From the NCBI GenBank assembly GCA_938091995.1, contig CALKNZ010000107.1:1-35030 (forward strand): a DNA stretch of 35,030 bases, read 5' to 3'. Position numbers and translations under genes: made by a program. The notes under the pieces are model-generated. The model was not told the origin of the DNA and did not search any database. It was given only the letters and a program-made list of their open reading frames with translations. Shown piece by piece: positions 19,436 through 27,455 of this stretch. The DNA is from an uncultured Luminiphilus sp. (GTDB lineage: Bacteria; Pseudomonadota; Gammaproteobacteria; Pseudomonadales; Halieaceae). Each line of letters opens with the position of its first letter. The stretch's first letter is position 1.

Positions 19436-19581
19436 ACTCTCTGCTAAATTTAAGGGGTGCTCCGACAAAGGCTGTGAAGCGTAAAGCAAGTATACGGATC
19501 AAAGATGCGATGCGCTCACCTGATGATTGATTGCGCACTCGAATACGATTGAAGCAGCCCATAACTGAAGAGGCGACGACC

Positions 19582-21087
19582 ATGCTACAGCATGCCAAGC
19601 CATCAAAATTCAAAAACCTACTGCTATTCACTGCGTTGATAGCCGGGCCAGGCATGGCGAGCTCGGAGTCGTCAGACGCGCCGGCACCCGCAACCGCTAC
19701 TCTCGAACCGCTGATACAAGATGCGCCTCAAACGCCTGAAGAACCCTCACCGGACGCAGCCGACCCAACGCCCTCCGCTGCTGAACAAGCCAGTACATCG
19801 AATCAGCCCTCAGATGACGAAACTGGAGCCACGATCGAGAAAAATAGCGCAACCGATGAAGCTTCGGCTTTAGTCATCGACATGCGTGGACAGCTCGACA
19901 GCACTCCAACGCCGGCGACTGTATTAGCGCCCGAGTCGCAGCTGGTAGAAGAATATCGCGAAGCCATCAGGCAAGCGGAGCTGGCGGGGGGCGCTTATGC
20001 ACCGGCGCTAACCGAGCATTTGGTTGGCCTGGGCACTACCTTGCAACAGCTCAAGCGCCATGCCGAGGCCGTCGAGGTCTTCAAACGCGGGGTTCAGCTG
20101 GCACGCATCAACTCAGGGCTCTATAGCGCTGAACAGCTGACCTTATTGCGAGGTGAAATTTTGAGTCATATGGCCCTGGGCAACTTTACCCTTGTTGATG
20201 AGCGACAGCGTTACCTGTATCGCGTGGAGCGCCGCTCACTGACAAGCTCTGCCGAATCCTCCCAGGCTCTGATGCGGCAAGCACAATGGCAGCGGCAAGC
20301 TTATCTGCTGGAAATTGGTGATGCCGACACCCAAATGGGACGCTTGATGCTCAGCTGGGACCTCTATCGTATGGCCCTAAACGAAACGATTGATACCTAT
20401 GGGGATCAGGCGCTGGAACTCAAAATTCCCCTGACAGGCATGATGGAAACCCAATACCTCTTTGCCGGCTATAGGGCTTACACACCCACAACAGGCGCAT
20501 CAAAGAGCTCAGATGATAATTTGGTGCCCCTGAGCAACGATTCCTACCGTCGCGGCGAGTCTGTACTGAAGGCTATTCTTGAGGTGAATACCATCAATAG
20601 GATGGGAGTGGAGCAAAATATTGCGGATACCGTTGCCTTGGGGGATTGGGCCTGGTGGTTTGGCAAGTTTAATCGCGCTCAGGTGTATTACGATGCAGCC
20701 ATTAGTCGCATCGAAGAAATTCCCGGAGAGGACCTTAGCGAGGAGCTTGCTACATTGTTTAGTCAACCCATCGCCCTGCCTTTGCTCTCGGGCAGCGAAC
20801 CGCTGCCTCAACACGACACACGAGAAGATGGCACACTGGTGGTCGGCTTTGATATTTCGGCTACCGGCAGAGTCACAAATTTGGAACGACTGCGAGAACC
20901 CGAGGTCGAAGAAGAGAAGGCCATACGGCGACTGGTACGCGCGTTAAAAAATACGCGCTTTAGACCCCCGTTCGCCGATGGCATGCCGGTTGCGCAGGAG
21001 GGCCTTACCTGGTCTTTTGAACCCGCAGCCTGGCGAGGCGTGGCGCCGGCGAGCATCGCCGGGCCTACCAACGATTCAGAGGAATAA
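19582..21087 (+). CDS. Secreted TPR protein with C-terminal TonB-like domain (first gene of the envelope operon)
   Basis: The 501-residue product has a signal peptide (KFKNLLLFTALIAGPGMAS), a Pro/Ala/Ser/Glu-rich linker to about residue 100, an alpha-helical TPR-like middle (LTEHLVGLGTTLQQLKRHAEAVEVFKRGVQLA) and a C-terminal TonB_C-like domain from about 410 (VVGFDISATGRVTNLERLREP and RFRPPFADGMPV). Unlike true TonB it seems to be cleaved and released, so it is probably a periplasmic adaptor rather than an energy transducer. The frame opens at a TTG at 19531, but the ATG at 19582 has GAGGCG upstream and starts the signal peptide. It leads a tightly packed 12-gene run; the next start is 7 bp after its stop. 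Confidence 0.8.
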   Translation: MLQHAKPSKFKNLLLFTALIAGPGMASSESSDAPAPATATLEPLIQDAPQTPEEPSPDAADPTPSAAEQASTSNQPSDDETGATIEKNSATDEASALVIDMRGQLDSTPTPATVLAPESQLVEEYREAIRQAELAGGAYAPALTEHLVGLGTTLQQLKRHAEAVEVFKRGVQLARINSGLYSAEQLTLLRGEILSHMALGNFTLVDERQRYLYRVERRSLTSSAESSQALMRQAQWQRQAYLLEIGDADTQMGRLMLSWDLYRMALNETIDTYGDQALELKIPLTGMMETQYLFAGYRAYTPTTGASKSSDDNLVPLSNDSYRRGESVLKAILEVNTINRMGVEQNIADTVALGDWAWWFGKFNRAQVYYDAAISRIEEIPGEDLSEELATLFSQPIALPLLSGSEPLPQHDTREDGTLVVGFDISATGRVTNLERLREPEVEEEKAIRRLVRALKNTRFRPPFADGMPVAQEGLTWSFEPAAWRGVAPASIAGPTNDSEE

Positions 21088-21094
21088 GACAGGC

Positions 21095-22309
21095 ATGATG
21101 CAGCGAATAATTTACAAAGGCGTGGGTATTGTTGGGATCATGGCAGCCGTTTTTTTGCTCAGCGGCTGCCCTAGCGCTAGCACTCCCACGAAGCCTACAA
21201 CACCCTCGCCGCCCACACCGAGCGCTTCTACGCCCCCTTCGAGTAGTTCAAGCTCAAGTTCCAGTTCCAGCTCAAGTTCCAGTTCCAGTTCCAGTTCCAG
21301 CTCAAGCTCTAGCAGCAGCCCAAGTTCTAGCAGCAGCTCCAGTAGCAGCTCAAGTTCTAGCCCCAGCTCCAGTAGCAGCTCAAGTTCGAGTCCATCAAGT
21401 GCCTCCCAAAGTAGCGCGTCTAGCCAAGGAAGCGCGGCTAATTCAGGAAGCGCGTCTAATTCAGGAAGCGCGTCTAGCACCCAGCCCGGCAGCGATACCT
21501 TTCCCCAACCTGCAGGGGACGTAGCCGCTGCAGACGGTGCCTCGACAAACGGTGCCAGCGGGGGCATGGCCGGCGACAGCGCTGGAAGCTCGGCTTCTGA
21601 GGGCAGTGCGGCTGACCCGGGTTTCGGAGACATCCCGGGGCAGGAGGCTTTGCCTGACATGCGCGACGTGTTGCCAACCTTTGATGAAAGCTACGGTGAT
21701 GCATCAGGGTCATCCGAAGGTGAAGGTGAGACTCAGGGGTCGGGAGACGCTTCGGGGACTCGCGAAGGACAAGACAACCCTTCGGGAAGCTCAGGGAGCG
21801 ATACCTATGGCCAGCGTTCCGGGACTCAGGGCACCCGCGCAGCAGGAGGCATGGAAGGCATGGCAGGCGTCGATGGCAGCCTGACGACAATGGAACAGGT
21901 TGCCATACTAGATCGACAACTTGAGCAAAGTACTAGCGATTTCGATGCGCTAATTTTAGAAGAGCAGCAGCGTCAGCGAGAGATGGAGCGGAGCCGCCAA
22001 ACAACAACCGCAGCACAGCCCGAACCCGCAGGGCCAGGCACATCTGGCCGATCTCCTTATCAAGACGATGTCGCCATGGGTAACGGCGGCGGGATAGGTG
22101 GTGGACTGGGAGGTGCCAGCGGTGGTGGCGCCCCACCAGAAAATCCCGCTATTTATAAACCGCCAGTAGATATTCCCGATGGCGCTGACGATGATGTCGT
22201 CGCACGCCAGCTTCGTGAGGCGGCGATGCGAGAGCCCGACCCCGAGGTCAGAGAAAGGCTCTGGAATGAATACCGTAAATACAAAGGCATAGAGGTACCC
22301 GAGGCATGA
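21095..22309 (+). CDS. Polyserine-linker lipoprotein of unknown function
   Basis: The 404-residue product begins with a lipoprotein signal (VFLLSGC lipobox), then Thr/Pro-rich sequence and a serine tract of 27, 13 and 9 residues separated by single prolines. Next come Gly/Ser/Ala-rich sequence, a predicted helical stretch (EQVAILDRQLEQSTSDF and EEQQRQREMERSR), a Gly-rich segment, and a conserved-looking C-terminus (VARQLREAAMREPDPEVRERL). Polyserine linkers are known in secreted proteins of marine gammaproteobacteria such as Saccharophagus, where they join domains. Here one would let the C-terminal module reach away from the outer membrane. The frame opens upstream at 20978 inside the previous gene; ATG 21095 starts the signal peptide. 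ATG 21098 is the alternative. Confidence 0.8.
   Translation: MMQRIIYKGVGIVGIMAAVFLLSGCPSASTPTKPTTPSPPTPSASTPPSSSSSSSSSSSSSSSSSSSSSSSSSSSPSSSSSSSSSSSSSPSSSSSSSSSPSSASQSSASSQGSAANSGSASNSGSASSTQPGSDTFPQPAGDVAAADGASTNGASGGMAGDSAGSSASEGSAADPGFGDIPGQEALPDMRDVLPTFDESYGDASGSSEGEGETQGSGDASGTREGQDNPSGSSGSDTYGQRSGTQGTRAAGGMEGMAGVDGSLTTMEQVAILDRQLEQSTSDFDALILEEQQRQREMERSRQTTTAAQPEPAGPGTSGRSPYQDDVAMGNGGGIGGGLGGASGGGAPPENPAIYKPPVDIPDGADDDVVARQLREAAMREPDPEVRERLWNEYRKYKGIEVPEA
21239..21394 (+). repeat. Polyserine-coding hexamer-like repeat tract
   Basis: The tract encodes 49 serines interrupted by three prolines. Its first half alternates AGY and TCN serine codons (AGTTCC/AGCTCA hexamers). Mixed, non-interconvertible serine codons show that serine content is selected, while the hexamer periodicity points to slippage or recombination as the origin. 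The opposite strand reads Leu-Glu repeats and is not a gene. Confidence 0.9.
21428..21479 (+). repeat. 18-bp coding tandem repeat (GSASNS)
   Basis: Two 18-bp copies of GGAAGCGCGTCTAATTCA type at 21428-21445 and 21446-21463, plus a partial third, encode Gly-Ser-Ala-Ala/Ser-Asn-Ser units just after the polyserine tract. They extend the flexible linker in frame. Confidence 0.8.
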
Positions 22310-23520
22310 TTACTCGGATCACGCTGTTGTTTTTAGCGCTCATGCTGACAGGTTGCGTCAACCAAACCGTCAAAAGCACCTCGGTGCCGCCTTTGGCACA
22401 GCCCCCCCAACCCATTCCCGATGCACAAGTACTGGATGTAGGGGTCGCAATTCTCGATCCGGGCATTAGTGAACTGCAAGACGATGAACGGGTTTATCCT
22501 GAAATTCGTCGTGCTGAAGCCACTTTTATCGCGCGAGAACTGACCACCACCCTAGAGGAAGTAGGCGCATGGGGTGCGGTTCGCGTCGTTCCCGATACCA
22601 GTCAATTCACCGATTTACTGGTGACGGGCAAAATATTGCACAGCGATGGGGAGCACTTGGCGATCGCCATCAAGGTAACCGATGCTCGCGGTACGCAATG
22701 GATCGACAAGACCTATGAAGGAGTCACCAGCCGCTATGCCTACGAAAATCGAGCAACCGCTGATCGTGACCCCTTCTTGCTGGTTTATCGGCAGATAGCC
22801 AACGACATGCTCACCGTGTTTAACCGAACCTCTGCTCGGGATCGCATGGCAATCCGACAAGTCGCCGAGCTGCGCTTTGCACGAACTTTTGCTCAAGATG
22901 CCTTTCAAGACTATCTCACTCAGGATGAGGACGGCGTCTATAAAATCCAGCGGCTACCTGCCCAGAATGATCCCATGCTAGAGCGGGTGCGCAATTTACG
23001 TCAGCGCAACTATGTTTTCGTCGACACGCTACAAGGTTATTACACAGGTTTCTCAGAGGATATGTATACGCCCTACCAAGAGTGGCGCAAACTGAGTTAT
23101 GACGAAGTGGTGGCACAACGAGAACTGCAAACGGAAGCCAATCAACGCCTCATCGCAGGCGCTGCAGCAGTCATTGCAGGCATCGCCGCACAAGGCTCAA
23201 GCAGTGACTACGCCAACACGGCGGGCGTAGTGGGTATTGCCGGAGGCGCCTACTTATTAAAAAGTGGTCTTGAGAAACGCGCCGAATCCAGCATCCATTC
23301 ACTGGCCATTGAAGAACTGGGCCAATCTTTATCTGCCGAGATTACTCCCAGAGTTATCGAGCTAGAAGACCGAACAGTCCGGCTCTCTGGTAACGTTGAA
23401 GACCAGTATGGTCAATGGCGGGAGCTCATGGCTGATATCTATGCGACTGAAATCGGTGCACTAGACATGCCCAATGCCCAAGCTGAATCTGGGGCACCCG
23501 ATAACCCTGAAACCGACTGA
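22306..23520 (+). CDS. Lipoprotein of unknown function with C-terminal glycine-rich hydrophobic segment
   Basis: I do not recognise the family. The 404-residue product has a lipobox (LALMLTGC). An alpha/beta-looking domain follows (VLDVGVAILDPGISELQDDE, GAVRVVPDTSQFTDLLVTGK, DARGTQWIDKTYEG), reminiscent of lipoproteins that assemble at the outer membrane, then a helical region. A glycine-rich hydrophobic stretch lies around residues 285-325 (AGAAAVIAGIAAQG, GVVGIAGGAYLL) and could form a membrane-inserting hairpin or glycine zipper. The start overlaps the previous stop as ATGA, implying coupled translation. Confidence 0.78.
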   Translation: MITRITLLFLALMLTGCVNQTVKSTSVPPLAQPPQPIPDAQVLDVGVAILDPGISELQDDERVYPEIRRAEATFIARELTTTLEEVGAWGAVRVVPDTSQFTDLLVTGKILHSDGEHLAIAIKVTDARGTQWIDKTYEGVTSRYAYENRATADRDPFLLVYRQIANDMLTVFNRTSARDRMAIRQVAELRFARTFAQDAFQDYLTQDEDGVYKIQRLPAQNDPMLERVRNLRQRNYVFVDTLQGYYTGFSEDMYTPYQEWRKLSYDEVVAQRELQTEANQRLIAGAAAVIAGIAAQGSSSDYANTAGVVGIAGGAYLLKSGLEKRAESSIHSLAIEELGQSLSAEITPRVIELEDRTVRLSGNVEDQYGQWRELMADIYATEIGALDMPNAQAESGAPDNPETD

Positions 23521-23539
23521 CCACGCCGTTGCCGTTATT

Positions 23540-25048
23540 ATGAGCGATTCCAATGAACAGCCCCTAAAGGCTGCCGATTTCAGCCCTCAGTCGGCCCATG
23601 TCGAGGTAGCCAATTCCGGCAATCAGCGACCCAACTGGCTGATACCCGGAGTCATTGGTTTATTCGTAGCAGCCATCGCAGTCTTTGTGATTTTGCCCAA
23701 CGTTATTTCTACAGCCGATGTCACCACGCCCGTGCCATCGGAAGCGAGTGCACCCTCACAGCAGAGCAGCGCCAACAGCGATGCTCCAGCAGAACAGCGG
23801 AGTCCCTTTGCGGAAGCTCAGCAACAAAAATTACGAAAATTGGCACAAGACGCATTGCAGGTCGTACTGGAAGCTCAGGAGGCGCTGCAAGAATTCTCAG
23901 TAGAAAGCTGGGCACCTGAAGGCTACGCCGCTGCACTCGTGTTAGCCGAAGCCGGTGACGAGGCCTACCGGGAACGGCTATTTGTCGAAGCCGCTTCGGC
24001 GTATCAAGACGCGGCCGCGGCTCTTGCGGTTCTCGAAGACAGTATTCCAGAACGGGCACAACAAGCGCGTTTAAAAACCCTCAACGCCATTGAGGCAGGA
24101 GACAGTCTGACGGCGCAAAATCAGTACAACCTGCTCGCCCTGCTGGAACCCGGTGATCCTGAGCTACCCGGTCTGGTCGAGCGCATTGCCCAAGTGCCCC
24201 AGGTCGCTGCCGCTTTGGAGACTGCAGCCGACGCTGCTGAGCGAGGTAACACAGGGGCTGCCGTCGAGGGTGCGCTGGCCGCACAGGCCGCAGATCCCCA
24301 ACACCAACGCGCGGCCAAGCTGTTGACAGAATACAAGGCGGCGGATGCCCTAGCGCGCTTTCGACGAGCCATGAGCCAAGGTTATGCGGCCTTAGATACA
24401 GAAAATTTCAAAGACGCCCGAACATTTTTTACCAAAGCGGGTCAAATTCGCCCGGGTGCTGCAGAACCTCAAGCCGCTCTGGTGGAATTAGCCGCCGCTC
24501 AGACAGCGGCCAAATTGCGCCAGCTCGCTGACACAGGGAAGTCCCAAGAGTTAGAGGAGGCATGGACGGACGCCGTGGCGACCTATGAGGAAGCGCTAAG
24601 TATCGACAACACGCTTATTTATGCTCAGGAGGGTTTAAAACGGGCAGTGCCCCGTGCGGAACTCATGACCGCCCTCACCGACACCCTGGAAGACCCTGAA
24701 CGGCTAGTCGATACCCGAGCGCTGAAAGCCGCCGAAGCTGTTCTTGCTGACGCTAAGGCTGTCGCATCACCAGGGCCGTTGCTCGACGCAAAAATTGTCG
24801 AACTTCAGCAACTATTGCAGTGGGCAAAGACCCCCGTACCCGTGAAATTTATTTCCGATCAACAAACCGACGTCACCCTGTTGCGGGTGAAACGGCTAGG
24901 CAGCTTTGCGGCATCTGAACTCACCCTGCGCCCGGGAAGTTATACCGCACTGGGCGTCCGTAACGGTTACAGAGATGTCCGCATCAACTTTAACGTCAAG
25001 CCTGACAGTCGCCCAGAAATCGATGTGCGTTGCCTAGAGGCCATCTAA
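23540..25048 (+). CDS. Single-pass inner-membrane protein with TPR-like periplasmic region and PEGA-like C-terminus
   Basis: The 502-residue product has a 33-residue cytoplasmic tail, one transmembrane helix (about 34-53, IPGVIGLFVAAIAVFVILP), a Ser/Ala/Gln-rich linker, and a long helical TPR-like region (about 90-370, with EAASAYQDAAAAL and DARTFFTKAGQIRPGAAEP). A beta-rich PEGA-like end follows (about 432-500; LTLRPGSYTALGVRNGYRDV). The N-terminal tail contains PLKAADFSP, closely matched in the next protein. The frame extends up to 23474, which would overlap the previous gene by 47 bp; I use the ATG at 23540. No enzymatic motif is seen, so a structural or scaffold role is inferred. Confidence 0.8.
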   Translation: MSDSNEQPLKAADFSPQSAHVEVANSGNQRPNWLIPGVIGLFVAAIAVFVILPNVISTADVTTPVPSEASAPSQQSSANSDAPAEQRSPFAEAQQQKLRKLAQDALQVVLEAQEALQEFSVESWAPEGYAAALVLAEAGDEAYRERLFVEAASAYQDAAAALAVLEDSIPERAQQARLKTLNAIEAGDSLTAQNQYNLLALLEPGDPELPGLVERIAQVPQVAAALETAADAAERGNTGAAVEGALAAQAADPQHQRAAKLLTEYKAADALARFRRAMSQGYAALDTENFKDARTFFTKAGQIRPGAAEPQAALVELAAAQTAAKLRQLADTGKSQELEEAWTDAVATYEEALSIDNTLIYAQEGLKRAVPRAELMTALTDTLEDPERLVDTRALKAAEAVLADAKAVASPGPLLDAKIVELQQLLQWAKTPVPVKFISDQQTDVTLLRVKRLGSFAASELTLRPGSYTALGVRNGYRDVRINFNVKPDSRPEIDVRCLEAI

Positions 25049-25059
25049 GTAGAAGCCCT

Positions 25060-27168
25060 ATGACTGAAAAAGACGACACGCGCCCTATTACTGCTGGTGG
25101 TTTTTCACCCGCTTCAAGTGATAATCCCGAAGCCCTAACCCCTGCAGGCTTTCAGCCTTTGGACCCCGGCAAGCGGTTAGAGCGCCCCCCAATTTGGCCA
25201 AAGCTCATCCTAGGGGTAATCGGTCTATTGATCGCAGGCGTGCTATTTTTCTTGCTAACAGCTCGATCCCTCGAAGTGCAAGTCGATGCCATAGGCGAAG
25301 CAATGATTGAGGTAGAGGGTATCAATGTGCCCTTGGGTAAACGCTATTTGATTCGCCCGGGGCGCTACCAGATTTCCGTCGCCGTTCCAGGGTACCGAGA
25401 CTGGCAACAGGACGTCTTGGTTACCGATGCCGACAGCCAGCAACTTGTCGTCACCCCTGCCATCCTGCCTGGGCGCGTTACACTACTCAGCGAACCACCA
25501 GGAGCCAGCGTTGCTATAGCCGGACAGGTCATCGGCAGTACACCGCTGCAGGCGCTCAACTTAGAAGCCGGACCCACGCCCCTCAACATAACGCTACCGC
25601 GCTATCAACCCCAACAGGAGTTGCTGGAAGTCACCGGGCGAGGGATTGAGCAAACGTTGTCGGTAGCTTTGGCACCTGATTGGGCCAACATTACGGCAAT
25701 GGCGAAACCCGAAGACGCCGCTGTCTGGATTGATGACGAACCGCGCGGGTCAGCAGGTGAAATAATTGAAGTCTTGAGCGGCAAGCACCGGCTGAGCCTA
25801 CGTGCACCGGGTTACATCGAAGCTACCATTGACTTAAGCGTTGTCGCTGGGGTCCATCAGGTACTAGAGCCCGTGACCTTGGTTCCCGCTGCGGGTGTAC
25901 TCGACCTGCAATCGAACCCTACCGCTGCCAATGTCACTGTTGATGGCGAATTTATGGGCCTAACACCGCTGTCGCTCGAACTGACCCCCGCCCGGGAGCA
26001 TCGGGTACAGGTAAACAAAGTGGGGTACTCACGGAAAAGCTTCAATCTGGCATTAGACAAAGGCGCTATTGCTAAACGCGTCGTCACGCTGGACCCCAAA
26101 CTCGGGAATATTGCCTTTGAGTTAACTCCCAGCAATGCCGAATTATTTATCAATGGCCGCTCTCAAGGCCGCGGCAACCAAGCTTTAGACTTAGCCGCGG
26201 TAGAGCAACGCGTGGAGGTCAGGCTAGAGGGATACGCCAGTCAGCGCTTGCGCGTCACACCTCGAGAAGGTCTGGAGCAGGTGTTGACGGTAGCGCTACT
26301 GACCGAAGCAGAGGCGCGAAAAGCGGCGCTAAAACCTGAAATTACATCTGCACTGGGCCAATCCCTGCTATTGATCGACCCTCTGGCGGAACCCATGAAC
26401 AGCTTTAGCATGGGTGCGTCTCGTCGGGAGCCCGGACGACGCTCCAACGAGGTGCTGCACAATGTGACTCTTGAGCGTGCTTTTTATCTGGCCACCACAG
26501 AAACAACAAACGCTCAGTTTCGCCTATTCCTAGAAAGTCATGATAGCGGTCAAATAGAAGGCAACAGCCTCAATCGCGAGCAGCAGCCCGTGGTAAAAAT
26601 CAGCTGGCAGCAGGCAGCACGGTTTTGCAACTGGCTCAGTATTAAAGAGGGGTTGCCACCCTTTTACCGAGACACCCAAGGTATTATTGACGGCTACAAC
26701 CCATCCAGTACGGGCTATCGACTGCCCAGTGAGGCTGAATGGTCTTTTGCCGGGAGGGTAGAGGGAGAAAGCTATCGCAAATTTGCTTGGGGCGAAGACT
26801 TCCCACCCAACCTACCGGTGGTCAATGTCGCCGACAACACTTCGGCACTGGTGACAGGACGCATCCTCAATGGCTATGCTGATGGCTATATCGTCGCGGC
26901 ACCCGTGGGGAGTTTTCCGAAAAACCATCGGGGCCTGTTCGACATGGGAGGCAATGTGGCCGAATGGGTTCATGATGTTTACGTCATTCCCTCAGCCAAC
27001 GCCCAGATCGCGACAGACCCTTTGGGTGCTCTAAAAGGCGATAACTACACCGTGAGAGGTGCGAGTTGGGCTCTGAGTCGATTAGCTGAGCTCAGGTTAA
27101 CCTTCAGAGATTATGGCGCCTCAGGGCGAGACGACTTAGGATTTAGGATTGCACGCTATGCCGAATAA
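25060..27168 (+). CDS. Single-pass membrane protein with five PEGA-like repeats and a SUMF1/FGE-fold domain
   Basis: The 702-residue product has a 45-residue cytoplasmic tail (with TAGGFSP and TPAGFQP motifs), one transmembrane helix (about 46-67) and five roughly 70-residue PEGA-like modules (about 70-135, 138-205, 208-275, 279-345 and 348-412). A C-terminal FGE-sulfatase/SUMF1 domain (about 430-701) follows, with PVVKISWQQAARFCNWL, GYRLPSEAEWSFAGR, GLFDMGGNVAEWVHD, VRGASW and LGFRIAR. The only cysteine seen in that domain is in FCNWL, so the copper-binding cysteine pair of true formylglycine-generating enzymes is missing and catalysis of that kind is unlikely. Related SUMF1-fold proteins GldK and GldJ are structural parts of type 9 secretion. 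The start is 11 bp after the previous stop, with AGAAG upstream. Confidence 0.9.
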   Translation: MTEKDDTRPITAGGFSPASSDNPEALTPAGFQPLDPGKRLERPPIWPKLILGVIGLLIAGVLFFLLTARSLEVQVDAIGEAMIEVEGINVPLGKRYLIRPGRYQISVAVPGYRDWQQDVLVTDADSQQLVVTPAILPGRVTLLSEPPGASVAIAGQVIGSTPLQALNLEAGPTPLNITLPRYQPQQELLEVTGRGIEQTLSVALAPDWANITAMAKPEDAAVWIDDEPRGSAGEIIEVLSGKHRLSLRAPGYIEATIDLSVVAGVHQVLEPVTLVPAAGVLDLQSNPTAANVTVDGEFMGLTPLSLELTPAREHRVQVNKVGYSRKSFNLALDKGAIAKRVVTLDPKLGNIAFELTPSNAELFINGRSQGRGNQALDLAAVEQRVEVRLEGYASQRLRVTPREGLEQVLTVALLTEAEARKAALKPEITSALGQSLLLIDPLAEPMNSFSMGASRREPGRRSNEVLHNVTLERAFYLATTETTNAQFRLFLESHDSGQIEGNSLNREQQPVVKISWQQAARFCNWLSIKEGLPPFYRDTQGIIDGYNPSSTGYRLPSEAEWSFAGRVEGESYRKFAWGEDFPPNLPVVNVADNTSALVTGRILNGYADGYIVAAPVGSFPKNHRGLFDMGGNVAEWVHDVYVIPSANAQIATDPLGALKGDNYTVRGASWALSRLAELRLTFRDYGASGRDDLGFRIARYAE

Positions 27169-27439
27169 ACCGCAAATCTTCACCTGCCGTCTGGGCCTGG
27201 CCACTCTTATGGTGATTGCGCTCAGTCGCTCAATCGCTGCTCAGGAGGCCGTACCGGAAGACCCCTTATCCGCACCCTCGGCCAGCGCTGCGCCATCGTC
27301 AACAACTGACACCCAGCCCAGCCAAGGCATGCCAGAACCACCGATCGAGAATGCGGCCACCGCTAAGCCCAGCCTCAAATATGAACCGAGTGAGCGTATT
27401 TCTGAAGACAGCTCAGTATCTTTCCCCGTCGATATCTGA
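27158..27439 (+). CDS. Small secreted Pro/Ser-rich protein of unknown function
   Basis: The 93-residue product has a signal peptide (LGLATLMVIALSRSIAA, probable cleavage after AA before QEAVPEDP), then about 65 residues of Pro/Ala/Ser/Glu-rich, probably disordered sequence. There is no lipobox (the cysteine in FTCRLG precedes the hydrophobic core) and no second hydrophobic segment. The ATG at 27158 overlaps the previous gene by 11 bp; a TTG three codons upstream is the only alternative. It lies directly before the MotA-like channel gene, so a small periplasmic accessory subunit is a reasonable guess. Confidence 0.7.
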   Translation: MPNKPQIFTCRLGLATLMVIALSRSIAAQEAVPEDPLSAPSASAAPSSTTDTQPSQGMPEPPIENAATAKPSLKYEPSERISEDSSVSFPVDI

Positions 27440-27455
27440 AGAGGCTTAACCCAGC

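Noticed and set aside
21112-21660. Long minus-strand open frame with Leu-Glu repeats
   Set aside because: It is the antisense of the polyserine tract; the repeat has no stops on either strand. It lacks a start context, and the plus-strand frame has a lipoprotein signal.
25060-27168. Active formylglycine-generating enzyme with a sulfatase partner
   Set aside because: The required cysteine pair is missing and no sulfatase gene is in the window.
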